This document shows positions 1 to 9,079 of a DNA stretch of 64,000 nt, piece by piece. The notes beneath the pieces are model-generated. The model was not told the origin of the DNA. It saw only the letters and a list, made by a program, of their open reading frames with translations, and ran no database searches. The stretch lies in the NCBI GenBank assembly GCA_043777595.1, contig JAYWHT010000116.1, positions 1 through 64,000 on the forward strand. The letters run 5' to 3'. Every line of letters starts with the position of its first letter. Position 1 is the stretch's first letter. Position numbers and translations under genes: made by a program. The DNA is from JAYVJH01 sp043777595. GTDB taxonomy: Bacteria; Bacteroidota; Bacteroidia; Cytophagales; Spirosomataceae.

Positions 1-1
1 C

Positions 2-1423
2 AGCGGTGCAGACGACAAAGACAGCGATGCAGGTACAGACGGTAAAACAGGAACATACACCCTGACAGCCGCCGAGCCAAACATCACCACGGTCGATGCT
101 GGTTTGCAAAAGCCAGTAGTGCCAGTAGGTTCAATCGGGGATTTTGTATTTGAAGATACCGATAACAGTAACACCCAAACCGTAGGCGATTTGCCAGTGA
201 AAGACGTGGTTGTGAATTTGCTCAATGACATGGGCGTAGTGATAGCCACCACCAAAACCGATGCCGATGGCAAATATTTATTCTCGAACTTGCCATTGGG
301 TACTTATTCAGTACAATTTGTAGCACCAGCAAACACTACTTTTGTAACACCAGCGCAAGGTGGCGACCCAAAAAAAGACAGCGATGCAGGTACAGGCGGC
401 AAGTCTGCACCTATTGCCTTGACTGTGAGCACGCCTAACGTAACAAATGTAGATGCAGGATTGAAACCTATCGAAAATACAACCTGTATTACTTCACCAC
501 CAACATCTGTATTGGGGCCAAATATACTGAGTTGTATAGGAAAGCCATACCCAGAGTTAAAAGCATCGGTAACAGGAACAGGAACGGTAGATTGGTTCAA
601 AAAGTCATTAGGTGGCACAGCCGTAGCTATGGGTGCATTGACCTACACCCCAGCGGGTAATGTAACAGTTAGCGATACATTCTATTTGGCTACTCGCAGT
701 ACTTTGCCAAGTTCTGCCAACTGCCCTGCTGTTACAGAGAGAACTCGGGTAATAGTGGTAGCCCAGAATTGTACCGATACGGTTGATTTGCATTTGACTA
801 AAAAAGTGGATATGAAAATAGTCAAATTGGGAGATGTTGTAACTTATACCATCAAAGCATGGAACGAAAGCAAAACTAATGCCACAGGCGTAGAAGTAAG
901 AGATCAATTACCAGCAGGCTTACAATTCGAGAGTAGTACGGCATCACGAGGAAGTTATGCAAATACCACAGGTACTTGGACAATCGGTAACGTAGCGGCC
1001 AATGGAGATACCGTTACGCTCTCAATCAGGGCAAAAGTACTATCAGTAGGTATAACTTTCAACACCGCCGAAATAGCAAAAGCCGACCAAATAGACAAAG
1101 ACAGTACCCCAAGCAATGACAAAGATGGTGAAGACGACATAGATAGAGTGTGTGTATCAGTGCCATTTAAACTATGTTTAGGAGAGGGTATTGAAGCGAC
1201 AGTACCGAGCAACTATACAGGAGTTATTTGGAAAAATGCAGCGGGTGTGGTAGTACCGAGCAGTGGCAACTCTATAATTCTCACCAAAGCAGGTACATAC
1301 ACATTCACTGCCAGCAACGGCACTTGCCCAGCAGGTGGGTGTTGTCCAGTAATAGTTGAAGAAATCAACTGCTGTCCAGCCGAACATTGTGTACCGTTTA
1401 CGGTTACTAAAAAAAGAAAATAG
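2..1423 (+). CDS. SdrD B-like / DUF11 secreted repeat protein (5' end outside window)
   Basis: The reading frame is open from base 2, so the true start lies upstream and only the last 473 codons are seen. The visible part holds the end of one SdrD-B (Cna-B-like) repeat, then a complete repeat opening with VGSIGDFVFED and closing with an acidic DSDAG segment, a spacer, a DUF11 domain at about window bases 785-1120 (LHLTKKVD to SIRAKV), and a cysteine-rich tail with CC pairs ending in Lys/Arg. Such repeats form rods on surface or secreted proteins and are often Ca-binding in the family. I do not recognise a type IX secretion sorting domain at the C-terminus. A strong terminator follows. An adhesin or matrix role is inference. 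Confidence 0.8.
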   Translation, partial: SGADDKDSDAGTDGKTGTYTLTAAEPNITTVDAGLQKPVVPVGSIGDFVFEDTDNSNTQTVGDLPVKDVVVNLLNDMGVVIATTKTDADGKYLFSNLPLGTYSVQFVAPANTTFVTPAQGGDPKKDSDAGTGGKSAPIALTVSTPNVTNVDAGLKPIENTTCITSPPTSVLGPNILSCIGKPYPELKASVTGTGTVDWFKKSLGGTAVAMGALTYTPAGNVTVSDTFYLATRSTLPSSANCPAVTERTRVIVVAQNCTDTVDLHLTKKVDMKIVKLGDVVTYTIKAWNESKTNATGVEVRDQLPAGLQFESSTASRGSYANTTGTWTIGNVAANGDTVTLSIRAKVLSVGITFNTAEIAKADQIDKDSTPSNDKDGEDDIDRVCVSVPFKLCLGEGIEATVPSNYTGVIWKNAAGVVVPSSGNSIILTKAGTYTFTASNGTCPAGGCCPVIVEEINCCPAEHCVPFTVTKKRK

Positions 1424-1441
1424 TAAAATAGCTTCATTTTA

Positions 1442-1484
1442 AAAACCCCGTCTCTCATAAAAAAAGAGGCGGGGTTTTGATTTT
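1442..1484 (+). terminator. Rho-independent terminator after the SdrD-B protein
   Basis: A 13-bp stem (1442-1454 with 1466-1478, one G-U pair) made of an A4C4G arm and its complement, with an 11-nt loop, followed by a T-rich stretch. It lies 18 bases after the stop codon and separates the secreted-protein gene from the response regulator. Confidence 0.85.
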
Positions 1485-1533
1485 CTCACAATAAATATAT
1501 TACTTTACCATCACATTCAAATAAAACCACACC

Positions 1534-1911
1534 ATGTCGCAAAAACGTGTATTGATTGCCGAAGACAGCTCTGTGATTCAGAACTTAGCCCGCAAGATTC
1601 TTGAGTTTCAAAACTATGAAATAACTGCCGTAAAAAATGGCGAGCAAGTATTACAAATCATTGAAAAAGAAGACTTTGATATCTTGTTGCTTGACATAAA
1701 TATGCCCGTGATGGACGGTATGGAGTGCATCAAACTAATTAGACACCTGCCCAGTAAGACCAAAGCGACTATGCCAGTGGTGGCTATAACAGGGAACGCC
1801 AAAAATTACTCGGAAGAAGAATTTAAAACTGCAGGCTTTGATGACGTATTGGTAAAACCCCTTAACTTCGATAAATTAGTAGAAATTGTAAATAACTTGA
1901 CCGACGTGTGA
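1534..1911 (+). CDS. Single-domain response regulator (CheY-like receiver)
   Basis: A 125-residue protein that is one receiver domain with no output domain. The expected residues are present: acidic pair E10-D11, phospho-acceptor D54 in LLLDINMPVMDG, switch threonine T86 and lysine K108 in VKP. It would take phosphate from a histidine kinase and act through protein contact. No kinase gene is adjacent. Its stop overlaps the GTG start of the MBL-fold gene by 4 bases (GTGA), so the two are probably co-translated, although no functional link between them is obvious. Confidence 0.93.
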   Translation: MSQKRVLIAEDSSVIQNLARKILEFQNYEITAVKNGEQVLQIIEKEDFDILLLDINMPVMDGMECIKLIRHLPSKTKATMPVVAITGNAKNYSEEEFKTAGFDDVLVKPLNFDKLVEIVNNLTDV

Positions 1912-2669
1912 AAATCACATTTTTAGGTACGGGTACATCTTCGGGCGTACCGCTCATTGGCTGTCAATGCGAAGTTTGTCAGTCGGCAGACGAACGAGAC
2001 AAACGTCTTCGGGTGTCTATTCATATCCAAGCCAGCGACAAAAGTTTCGTTATAGACACCGGCCCCGATTTTAGGCAACAGATGCTTCGTGCCAATATCA
2101 GACACTTAGATGCAGTACTATATACCCACGAGCATAAAGACCATACGGCTGGCTTGGACGACATACGTGCCTTCAACTTTTTGCAGAATTGTGAAATACC
2201 CGCTTATGCTCGAAGACAGGTCTTGGAGCAACTCAAAACTGAGTTTGCTTATATCTTTGCCGAAAGCAAGTACGCAGGAGTGCCACTGGTTCAACTCAAT
2301 GAAATTACAAACAGGGCTTTTGAGATTGGTGGCGTGTCTTTTTTGCCAGTTGAGGTGATGCACTACAAATTGCCTGTGTTTGGCTACCGAATCTATAACT
2401 TTGCCTATGTTACTGATGTCAATTTTATTTCAGAAATAGAGCTGCAAAAACTCAATGACTTAGACGTATTGGTTTTGGGGGCGTTGCAGATTCCAGCTCA
2501 CCCTTCACATTTTACACTTGCCGAAGCCATCGAAATGGCTCAACGAATTGGTGCCAAACAGACTTACTTTACGCACATTAGCCATAGAATGGGCAAACAC
2601 GAGGCTGTGTCGGCAATGCTCCCACCCAACATCTACTTGGCCTACGATGGTTTGCAGATTAGTTTGTAG
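1908..2669 (+). CDS. MBL-fold metallohydrolase (PhnP / RNase Z-like)
   Basis: A 253-residue metallo-beta-lactamase-fold hydrolase. The N-terminus KITFLGTGTSSGVP is typical of the PhnP/RNase Z-like branch. The zinc motif H-x-H-x-D-H is at H74, H76, D78 and H79, with a further conserved D50 in IDTGPDF. A cysteine cluster (C19, C21, C24) resembles the extra structural zinc site of PhnP-type proteins. It starts with GTG at 1908, overlapping the response regulator stop by 4 bases, and its end overlaps the convergent lptC gene by 11 bases. The substrate is unknown; cyclic phosphodiester hydrolysis is the family precedent. Confidence 0.9.
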   Translation: MKITFLGTGTSSGVPLIGCQCEVCQSADERDKRLRVSIHIQASDKSFVIDTGPDFRQQMLRANIRHLDAVLYTHEHKDHTAGLDDIRAFNFLQNCEIPAYARRQVLEQLKTEFAYIFAESKYAGVPLVQLNEITNRAFEIGGVSFLPVEVMHYKLPVFGYRIYNFAYVTDVNFISEIELQKLNDLDVLVLGALQIPAHPSHFTLAEAIEMAQRIGAKQTYFTHISHRMGKHEAVSAMLPPNIYLAYDGLQISL

Positions 2670-3225
2670 ATACGCCAGCAGGGGCATTAAAAAAGCCAGA
2701 GGTTTTACGCATTACCATTGTTGAAAAATCTTGATTGGCATCAAGCCCTATTCCCTTAATGACCTCGCCACTCAACTGACTTTCGATAGTTGCTGCTTTG
2801 TCTGTGTAAGTTTTTTTTGTGGCAGGATTCCAATATAACTCTGTCGTAAACAAATTGCGGCGCAGCGCCAACTGATTGACTACCACATGGCCCATGACTT
2901 TGTAAATACTTGCTTTGGAGTCAAACCGACCAGAATCTGAGCGTAATGTCGAGGTGATTGCACCTGTTGGGTCGTAAAAATTAATAGTGATTGGTTTCGG
3001 AAAAATTTTATCTTCATTACTATATTTAATTTGTTTGTCGGTATTGAGCTTTACTTTCAATTTACCTTCTTCACTATATAGTATTTGTATTTTTTCGGCC
3101 TCTTCAATAGGCCCTAAGTAAGGCTTGAAGCTACCTACCGATTTTTCGTCATCGCAAGACGCAAGTACCAAAACAGTATTGAGGCTAAGAAAAAGTACTA
3201 TTTTTTTGAATTTTATCGCTACCAT
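2659..3225 (-). CDS. lptC: LPS export protein LptC (lipoprotein form)
   Basis: A 188-residue protein with an N-terminal signal, a lipobox LAS-C24 and a conserved LptC/YrbK beta-jellyroll region (about residues 45-165, with DSGRFD and GHVVV as family landmarks). LptC bridges the inner-membrane LptBFG transporter to LptA during lipopolysaccharide export. Aspartate follows the lipid-modified cysteine; in E. coli that residue favours inner-membrane retention, which would suit LptC, but the rule is unproven in Bacteroidota. It sits 28 bases downstream of an outer-membrane barrel gene on the same strand, so the two are probably an operon. Its end overlaps the convergent MBL gene. Confidence 0.85.
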   Translation of the reverse strand: MVAIKFKKIVLFLSLNTVLVLASCDDEKSVGSFKPYLGPIEEAEKIQILYSEEGKLKVKLNTDKQIKYSNEDKIFPKPITINFYDPTGAITSTLRSDSGRFDSKASIYKVMGHVVVNQLALRRNLFTTELYWNPATKKTYTDKAATIESQLSGEVIKGIGLDANQDFSTMVMRKTSGFFNAPAGVSTN

Positions 3226-3253
3226 AACTACAGGTTGAATACAAATTTAAAAT

Positions 3254-4543
3254 CTAATCTACCTTAAATTTCTGAAACCAGCTATCTTTAAGTGAGACTC
3301 CCAGTACTATTTTTGCGTATTGTTCTCTAAATGTTTTTTCGGTTATGCCACCACGCTGTCCTGCCACTACCGACAGGTTTATTAGATTGACGTAGTTACG
3401 ACCAACTGGAAGCCCCAACCCAAGAGAGACACTAATATCGTCAATCGGCTGACCACCAATAATGTACGGTGCTTTGACGTAACTCATACCTGCTCTGTAC
3501 CATATTAAGTCAAAATACTTGGTTGAGGTGTAGCGAGGCATGTATTCTATTCCCAAATGATAGCTTGACTGATTCCGATACACAACCGAGCTCTCTGCAC
3601 CTTTGCCTGAATTGGCAAACTGCGACCAGCTTTGGTTTTGGTAGTCTAATGAAATCAAAAGATTAAGATATTTTTCATAACTTACGCCAACTCTAAAACT
3701 ACTCGGTAGCGTAAGTCCCAGATTGCCTGAACTTAATAAAGTGTCTGGGTTGGTAATTGGCTGCCGATTGGGCGCTAAGATTTCAAAAGTGTTACTGAGT
3801 TTGCCAGAGAGTCTATTTTTAAAATCGTAAGTTGCGCCAAAATTCAGGTATGTATCTTTCTTGATTTCTTGTTGCCAAGCTGCTCCTAATTTTAGCAATA
3901 TATCGCTGACGTTTATACGATCGAGGCGACTCACTATGTAGTCGTTACCATCGCCTATTTTGAGTTGAGATTCTGATTCTTTTGTAATACCCCCAAACAC
4001 AAACGAGGTTTCAAGGCCGACGTTTAGCGATTTGCCAATTTTGAAACCATTTGTAAAATTGACAGTATTTAAGCCTCCTCTACCAATATATTTGTACTGT
4101 GCTTCGTAAATAGTACTGCCAACTCTGCCGTAGCCGTTTTGGGTATAATTGACAAAACTGAGTGGTTTGAGCGATAGTCCCGCCGACCATTTGGCAGAGA
4201 CAGGGAAAGATAGAGCAATATATCCCAAGTTTCCAGCAAATTCTTTTTGAGATTGAGTTTGGTTGGCCATCACTTTGTATTGCCCCGAGATGCCTACATC
4301 AAAAGTAGTAAATCGATTTCTGAACAACAGCGCAGGGTTCAGTGAATTGATATAAAAGCCATTGGCACTACTCACGCCAGCATCGCCAGTAGCATTGTTG
4401 GGTGCGTAGGCCGCACTGTACAACTCGCCTATGCCGAGTGCCGAATAAGGCGAATTACCAAGTCCTTGTGCAGTCGTTTGGGTGTAAACTGAGAGTACTA
4501 TTGCACAACAAAGCAAGAACGGTTTTTTAATGTTAATATTCAC
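3254..4543 (-). CDS. Outer-membrane beta-barrel protein (FadL-like)
   Basis: A 429-residue protein with a clear signal peptide cleaved near A25/Q26 (TTAQ-GLG) and then alternating aromatic/polar strands to the end, typical of a Bacteroidota outer-membrane barrel. The early part (NSPYSALGIGEL, then a segment on co-occurring alanines and an NPAL motif) looks like FadL/OmpP1-type transporters seen next to lptC in this phylum. The ligand cannot be read from sequence; a hydrophobic compound would follow from the family. It is the first gene of a probable two-gene unit with lptC. Confidence 0.72.
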   Translation of the reverse strand: MNINIKKPFLLCCAIVLSVYTQTTAQGLGNSPYSALGIGELYSAAYAPNNATGDAGVSSANGFYINSLNPALLFRNRFTTFDVGISGQYKVMANQTQSQKEFAGNLGYIALSFPVSAKWSAGLSLKPLSFVNYTQNGYGRVGSTIYEAQYKYIGRGGLNTVNFTNGFKIGKSLNVGLETSFVFGGITKESESQLKIGDGNDYIVSRLDRINVSDILLKLGAAWQQEIKKDTYLNFGATYDFKNRLSGKLSNTFEILAPNRQPITNPDTLLSSGNLGLTLPSSFRVGVSYEKYLNLLISLDYQNQSWSQFANSGKGAESSVVYRNQSSYHLGIEYMPRYTSTKYFDLIWYRAGMSYVKAPYIIGGQPIDDISVSLGLGLPVGRNYVNLINLSVVAGQRGGITEKTFREQYAKIVLGVSLKDSWFQKFKVD

Positions 4544-4757
4544 TTTTAGGTTTTTAGATGCTGAATAAGGGATTTGATTTGAGTAATCAAAAGTTTGTGA
4601 TTTTTGGCAAAAATACTTAATTTTAACGGTCTTTCAAATCTATTTACGACATTTGCCTTCGAGTTGGGTGATTTGTACTTGATTGTAACAATAACTCAAT
4701 GTCCCAAAAAACCATTTTTCAAAACCCTGCTGACTGACCCCAAACCGATGTTTACTC

Positions 4758-7322
4758 ATGATATATTTTAAGTTAGAACGTATTTTTATTACTTGTATTG
4801 TTTTAATATCTCTACAAAGTTGGGCATCGCCTGTTGTTGTGCCTGACAGTAGTCGTAAAAACGCCCCCGTTTGGGTTTTAAAAAAAGGGCCAAATCGCCC
4901 TACCCGACCGCTCAAAAACGATATTATTCATACTCAACTCAATCTGCGATTTGACTGGCTGCGACAGCATGCTTTGGGCACAGCAAAAATTACCTTCAAG
5001 CCTTATTTTTATGCCCAAAACACCCTTGAACTTGATGCCAAAGGCTTTGACATCAAAGGGGTTTTTCAGTTGGACACGCTCAATGAGTATGATTCAACAC
5101 AAAAAAAATATGTCAGATCAATCATTTTTGATACCCTCGAATATAACTATAATCGCAAGGTGCTGACGGTCAAACTTCGCCGTGCGTACAGTCGGTTTGA
5201 TACGCTTCATGTACTGATTGATTATGTAGCAAAGCCCAACGAAATACCAACCGAGATACTGAACTCAAAGGGCGACAAAGGACTGTATTTTATCAATGCC
5301 GATGGCTTGGACGAAGGAAAACCCCGACAAATATGGACACAAGGCGAGACTGACAATAACTCATGCTGGTTTCCAACGGTGGACAGTCCGAACGAAAAAA
5401 TGACACAGGACATTAGCCTGACCGTTGAAAACCAATACAAAACGCTTTCTAATGGCTTACTGATTTCGTCGGTCAAAAATACTGACAGCACCCGAACCGA
5501 CCGATGGGTACAGTCGCTGCCACACGCTCCCTATCTGGCGATGTTTGTGGTGGGCGATTTTGCAGTTCAAAAAGAAACATTGCCTAACGGTCTCGAACTT
5601 AGCTACTATGTTGAGCCTGCCTATGAGCCTTATGCCAAAGCTATTTTTGGGCGAACAAAAGACATGATTACTTTTTTTGAGCAACGATATGGAGTAAAAT
5701 ACCCCTGGGATAAATACGCCCAAGTGGCAGTCAGAGACTTTACGGCTGGAGCCATGGAAAACACCTCGGCTACGGTTCATGCAGAGAGCGTTCAGGCTGA
5801 CAACCGAGAGTTACTTGACGGCGACTCGGACGGGGTGATTGCTCACGAACTGACGCATCATTGGTTTGGCAATTTGGTAACTTGCGAAAACTGGGGACAA
5901 CTGCCTCTCAATGAAGCATTTGCCAATTATTCAGAATATTTGTGGCTCGAACACCAAAACGGCAAAGATGCGGCTGGACTTTGGGCGCAAGGCGAGTTGC
6001 AACAATATTTGAGCGAATCTGAAATAAAACAAGAACCCCTCATCAGACAATTTTATAATGACCAAGAAGATATGTTTGACAGCCATTCTTATTCAAAAGG
6101 TGGACTGACTATGAATATGCTCAGAAAGTATGTAGGTGATGATGCTTTCTTTTTGAGTTTGAAAAAATATTTAGACCAAAATCGCTTCAAAACTGCTGAA
6201 ATAAGTAATTTACGAACAGTTTTTGAAGAAGTAACAGGCGAAGATTTGAACTGGTTTTTCAATCAATGGTTTTTGTCGGCAGGCCACCCAAATATTAAAA
6301 TTGAAAAAAAATACGACTCTGGCAAGACGCTATTCAAAGTAATCCAACAGCAAGATTCGACCTATACACCTATTTATAAATTACCACTCAAAATTGATGT
6401 ATGGGCCAATGGTCAAAAAAAACGCTACGATGTAACAATCACAAAAGCAAGTCAGAGTTTTGAGTTTTTGACCGACCAAAAACCTGACTTAATAGACTTC
6501 GATGCCGAAAAACAATTATTGGCAGACATTACTTACGAAAAAACAAAACCTGAACTCATTTTTCAGTTTGAGCATTGCGATACCTATTTGGCCAGATATG
6601 AAGCCATAACTGGGCTTGAAAGTTATGTCAGAGATAGTACAATTCGTAAGTTAATGGCAAAGGCTATGAGCGATAAATTCTGGAAAATAAGGCAGTTGGC
6701 AGTTTCCAATTTTTCTGAATATGACGGCAATGATTTTAACGAAATAGAAAAAACAATACAAAGCAAAGCAAGAATAGACGACAATTCGAGAGTCCGAACA
6801 GAGGCTATCATTACCCTTAATTCTTTTGGAGACAACGCCAACGACCCTTTATTTAGAGAAGCTCTCAACGATAGCTCTTATTTGGTCGTTTCGGCTGCGC
6901 TCGATGCTTATTTATTGAGTAAACCCGACGATGCGACCGATGTAGCCAATCGTTTTGAAAACGCACCCAGTAGCCAGATTGTAACGGCAGTGGCTAATTA
7001 TTATGCTGGCTTGGCACAACCCGAACGCTACGAGTGGTTTATGACCAAGATGACCAAACTCAAACCAATGGAGATGTACAATTATTTACAGGTTTTTGGC
7101 AAATACCTCATCAAGTCCAAAGATGACATTCAACGCCGAGCCTTGCCTTATCTCGAAACCACAGCACGCAACCACCCCGCTTATTTTGTGCGCTTTGGGG
7201 CTTTTCAAGTTCTGGGATTATTGACTGACATTGAAGGTGTGAAGGCCATGCGAAAAGATATAAAGGCGGCAGAGCAAGAGCCAAAGCTCAAAGAAATGTA
7301 CAGTCAGTTTGGAGAATATTAG
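4758..7322 (+). CDS. M1 family zinc aminopeptidase with HEAT-like C-terminus
   Basis: An 854-residue protein with a signal peptide (residues 1-23), so it acts in the periplasm or outside. The M1 exopeptidase motif GAMEN is at 331-335 and the zinc motif HELTH at 363-367, with the third ligand E386 in NEAF. The N-terminal beta saddle covers about residues 55-240, the catalytic domain about 245-520, and the end (about 620-850) shows alpha-helical repeats of the HEAT type. It removes N-terminal residues from peptides, presumably for nutrition. The gene starts at an ATG in the divergent spacer (4544-4757), in which I saw no clear promoter box. It is followed by a spacer with a miniature element. 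Confidence 0.93.
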   Translation: MIYFKLERIFITCIVLISLQSWASPVVVPDSSRKNAPVWVLKKGPNRPTRPLKNDIIHTQLNLRFDWLRQHALGTAKITFKPYFYAQNTLELDAKGFDIKGVFQLDTLNEYDSTQKKYVRSIIFDTLEYNYNRKVLTVKLRRAYSRFDTLHVLIDYVAKPNEIPTEILNSKGDKGLYFINADGLDEGKPRQIWTQGETDNNSCWFPTVDSPNEKMTQDISLTVENQYKTLSNGLLISSVKNTDSTRTDRWVQSLPHAPYLAMFVVGDFAVQKETLPNGLELSYYVEPAYEPYAKAIFGRTKDMITFFEQRYGVKYPWDKYAQVAVRDFTAGAMENTSATVHAESVQADNRELLDGDSDGVIAHELTHHWFGNLVTCENWGQLPLNEAFANYSEYLWLEHQNGKDAAGLWAQGELQQYLSESEIKQEPLIRQFYNDQEDMFDSHSYSKGGLTMNMLRKYVGDDAFFLSLKKYLDQNRFKTAEISNLRTVFEEVTGEDLNWFFNQWFLSAGHPNIKIEKKYDSGKTLFKVIQQQDSTYTPIYKLPLKIDVWANGQKKRYDVTITKASQSFEFLTDQKPDLIDFDAEKQLLADITYEKTKPELIFQFEHCDTYLARYEAITGLESYVRDSTIRKLMAKAMSDKFWKIRQLAVSNFSEYDGNDFNEIEKTIQSKARIDDNSRVRTEAIITLNSFGDNANDPLFREALNDSSYLVVSAALDAYLLSKPDDATDVANRFENAPSSQIVTAVANYYAGLAQPERYEWFMTKMTKLKPMEMYNYLQVFGKYLIKSKDDIQRRALPYLETTARNHPAYFVRFGAFQVLGLLTDIEGVKAMRKDIKAAEQEPKLKEMYSQFGEY

Positions 7323-7388
7323 AGTTGTTTTTAAAATTTGTTTTTAAATCTTATCGAATTACACTTTATTTAGATGGGGTAATTTTTG

Positions 7389-7470
7389 GGTAATCCTACC
7401 TTTGTAAGGTTGTGTTGCAGATAAAAACACCATGCAACTGCATTCTGAACATTACATTTATAGGAATACC
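7389..7470 (+). mobile_element. 82-bp miniature inverted-repeat element, copy 1
   Basis: An 82-bp unit bounded by imperfect 10-bp terminal inverted repeats (GGTAATCCTA at the left, TAGGAATACC at the right, one mismatch). It aligns without gaps to the reverse complement of 27558-27639 with six mismatches. The flanks are near-identical 8-mers, AATTTTTG on the left and AATTTTTT on the right, consistent with an 8-bp target duplication. It carries no ORF, so it would be non-autonomous. It lies 48 bases before the amine oxidase gene and contains TACCTTTG (7397-7404), a match to the Bacteroidota -7 box, but I see no -33 TTTG at the right distance. Confidence 0.8.
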
Positions 7471-7518
7471 AATTTTTTTAAGGGATTTTTTAAGTAAAAA
7501 AATAAAATCTAAATTAGT

Positions 7519-8925
7519 ATGAATCTAACAAACCGCCGTCAATTTTTGCAAAACCTAAGCCTCGCCTCTGGTGTAATTTTGTTAAATAGTTTTGCTTTTG
7601 CGGCTGACGAAAAAACAGACGTAATCGTTGTAGGTGCAGGTATGTCGGGGCTTTATGCTGCTTACGAGCTACAACTAAAAGGGCTAACAGTCAGAGTTTT
7701 GGAAGCCTCACAGCGTAGCGGTGGACGTATGTTTACACTCGATGACTTGCCCTGGAAACCAAACACTGGCGGTACCGAGATTGGCGATGGCTACCAACGA
7801 ATGATAGCTATTGCCGAAAAAGTAGGAATCAAAATAATAGACCCACCAGCAGGCGAAGGCCGTGGTGGGAGTACGCTATATGTGATTGGCAACGAAATAA
7901 TTACTGAAAAAGACTGGGCAAACTCACCACTCAATAAACTATCTGACTCAGAAAAGAAAATAGTACCACAAATGCTCGAGTCTATGTTGATGACTGGCAA
8001 AAACCCCATGCAAAGCCTCAACGATTGGTATAGCCCCAAATATGACAAGTTTGATATGCCATTTGCCGAGTTTCTCAAAAATAATGATGTATCTGACGAA
8101 GCACTTAGACTTATCAACGTCAATGCCAACACCAACGACATAGCTACAACTTCAACACTAAACATCTTGAAGTCTATGACATTTAGAACAAAAGGTGGAA
8201 GTAAAAAAACACTCAGAATTGAGGGCGGTAGCCAGCGACTGCCAGAAGCAATCGCAAACCAACTGACAAAAAAGGTTGAATTTGGCCAGAAAGTAACCGA
8301 AATCAACGACCGAGGCGGACGTGTAACCGTGAAATGTGCAGCAGGGCAAACCTATACGGCCAGCCACGTAATAGTATCTGTACCGTTTGCAGTAGTCAAA
8401 AATATAAAGTTCAGAAGCGGCCTCACGAGCCTGCACTATGAAGCCATCAGAAAATTGCCTTACACCCAAATAACCCAAATCCATGCCGCTGCCAAAGAAC
8501 CATTTTGGAACACCGACGGCCTACCCTCAACGATGTGGACGGACGGGCTTTTTGGGCGTATTTTTGTCAATAAAGGCAACGGTAGCGAAGGCTTGTTGAG
8601 TTGGGCAAATGGCTCAGAGGCCATGGCTCTTGATAAATTGACAGAAAAACAAATTGCCGAAAATTTTATTAAAGAAATGAAAACCCTGCGCCCAGCATCA
8701 GAGGGTAAAATAGAAGTTCTAAAAATAAATTCTTGGGGCAACAACCCGCTGGCTGGTGGTGCTTATTACCATTTGGGAGTAGGTCAGGCTTCAAAATTTT
8801 ATCCTGCCATTACTCAGGCCGTTGGACGAGTACATTTTGCTGGCGAACATCTGTCTCTACAAAACAACGGTATGGAAGGGGCTTGCGAGAGTGCGGAGGC
8901 TGTTGTGAGAGCTATTACGACATAG
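7519..8925 (+). CDS. FAD-dependent amine oxidase with Tat signal
   Basis: A 468-residue flavoprotein. The N-terminus holds a twin-arginine motif (N-R6-R7-Q-F-L) before a hydrophobic stretch and AFAA, so export of the folded enzyme by Tat is likely. The dinucleotide-binding motif is G39-x-G41-x-x-G44 with E62 as the ribose-binding acid, followed by the RSGGRM motif of amine oxidases. The C-terminal FAD motif HFAGEHLS...GMEGACESA is intact. The family oxidises amines or L-amino acids to imines, releasing hydrogen peroxide. The substrate is not evident. It is followed by an MFS transporter on the same strand, 154 bases on. Confidence 0.9.
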   Translation: MNLTNRRQFLQNLSLASGVILLNSFAFAADEKTDVIVVGAGMSGLYAAYELQLKGLTVRVLEASQRSGGRMFTLDDLPWKPNTGGTEIGDGYQRMIAIAEKVGIKIIDPPAGEGRGGSTLYVIGNEIITEKDWANSPLNKLSDSEKKIVPQMLESMLMTGKNPMQSLNDWYSPKYDKFDMPFAEFLKNNDVSDEALRLINVNANTNDIATTSTLNILKSMTFRTKGGSKKTLRIEGGSQRLPEAIANQLTKKVEFGQKVTEINDRGGRVTVKCAAGQTYTASHVIVSVPFAVVKNIKFRSGLTSLHYEAIRKLPYTQITQIHAAAKEPFWNTDGLPSTMWTDGLFGRIFVNKGNGSEGLLSWANGSEAMALDKLTEKQIAENFIKEMKTLRPASEGKIEVLKINSWGNNPLAGGAYYHLGVGQASKFYPAITQAVGRVHFAGEHLSLQNNGMEGACESAEAVVRAITT

Positions 8926-8968
8926 TTTATATTTTGTTCGTGTATTCTAAATAGTCGTGAATATATAG

Positions 8969-9031
8969 TACGGTGTCGTGAGTTAAATACAATGCTGTTA
9001 ATCAGTAAGTTATCAAAATTAAAACACCGTA
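8969..9031. repeat. Distant 8-bp inverted repeat in the spacer before the MFS gene
   Basis: TACGGTGT at 8969-8976 is the exact reverse complement of ACACCGTA at 9024-9031, with 47 bases between. No clear direct repeats flank it and it matches no other repeat in the window. It could be a decayed miniature element, an operator pair, or chance. Confidence 0.25.
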
Positions 9032-9079
9032 TTAGTTTTGAATAAGTACTTAAATCTCTAAAAAGTAAAATAATAATCG

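Noticed and set aside
104..1423. Start of the first gene at the TTG of 104
   Set aside because: The frame is open to the window edge and the residues before 104 continue the SdrD-B repeat, so the gene is 5'-partial.
4640..4915. 91-codon minus-strand ORF before the M1 peptidase
   Set aside because: It overlaps the signal-peptide region of the peptidase and shows no protein-like pattern.
7397..7404. Complete promoter inside the miniature element for the amine oxidase
   Set aside because: TACCTTTG matches the -7 box, but no TTTG lies 19-21 bases before it, so only a possibility is noted.
7791..8306. 171-codon minus-strand ORF inside the amine oxidase gene
   Set aside because: Antisense shadow; the plus-strand frame has complete family motifs.
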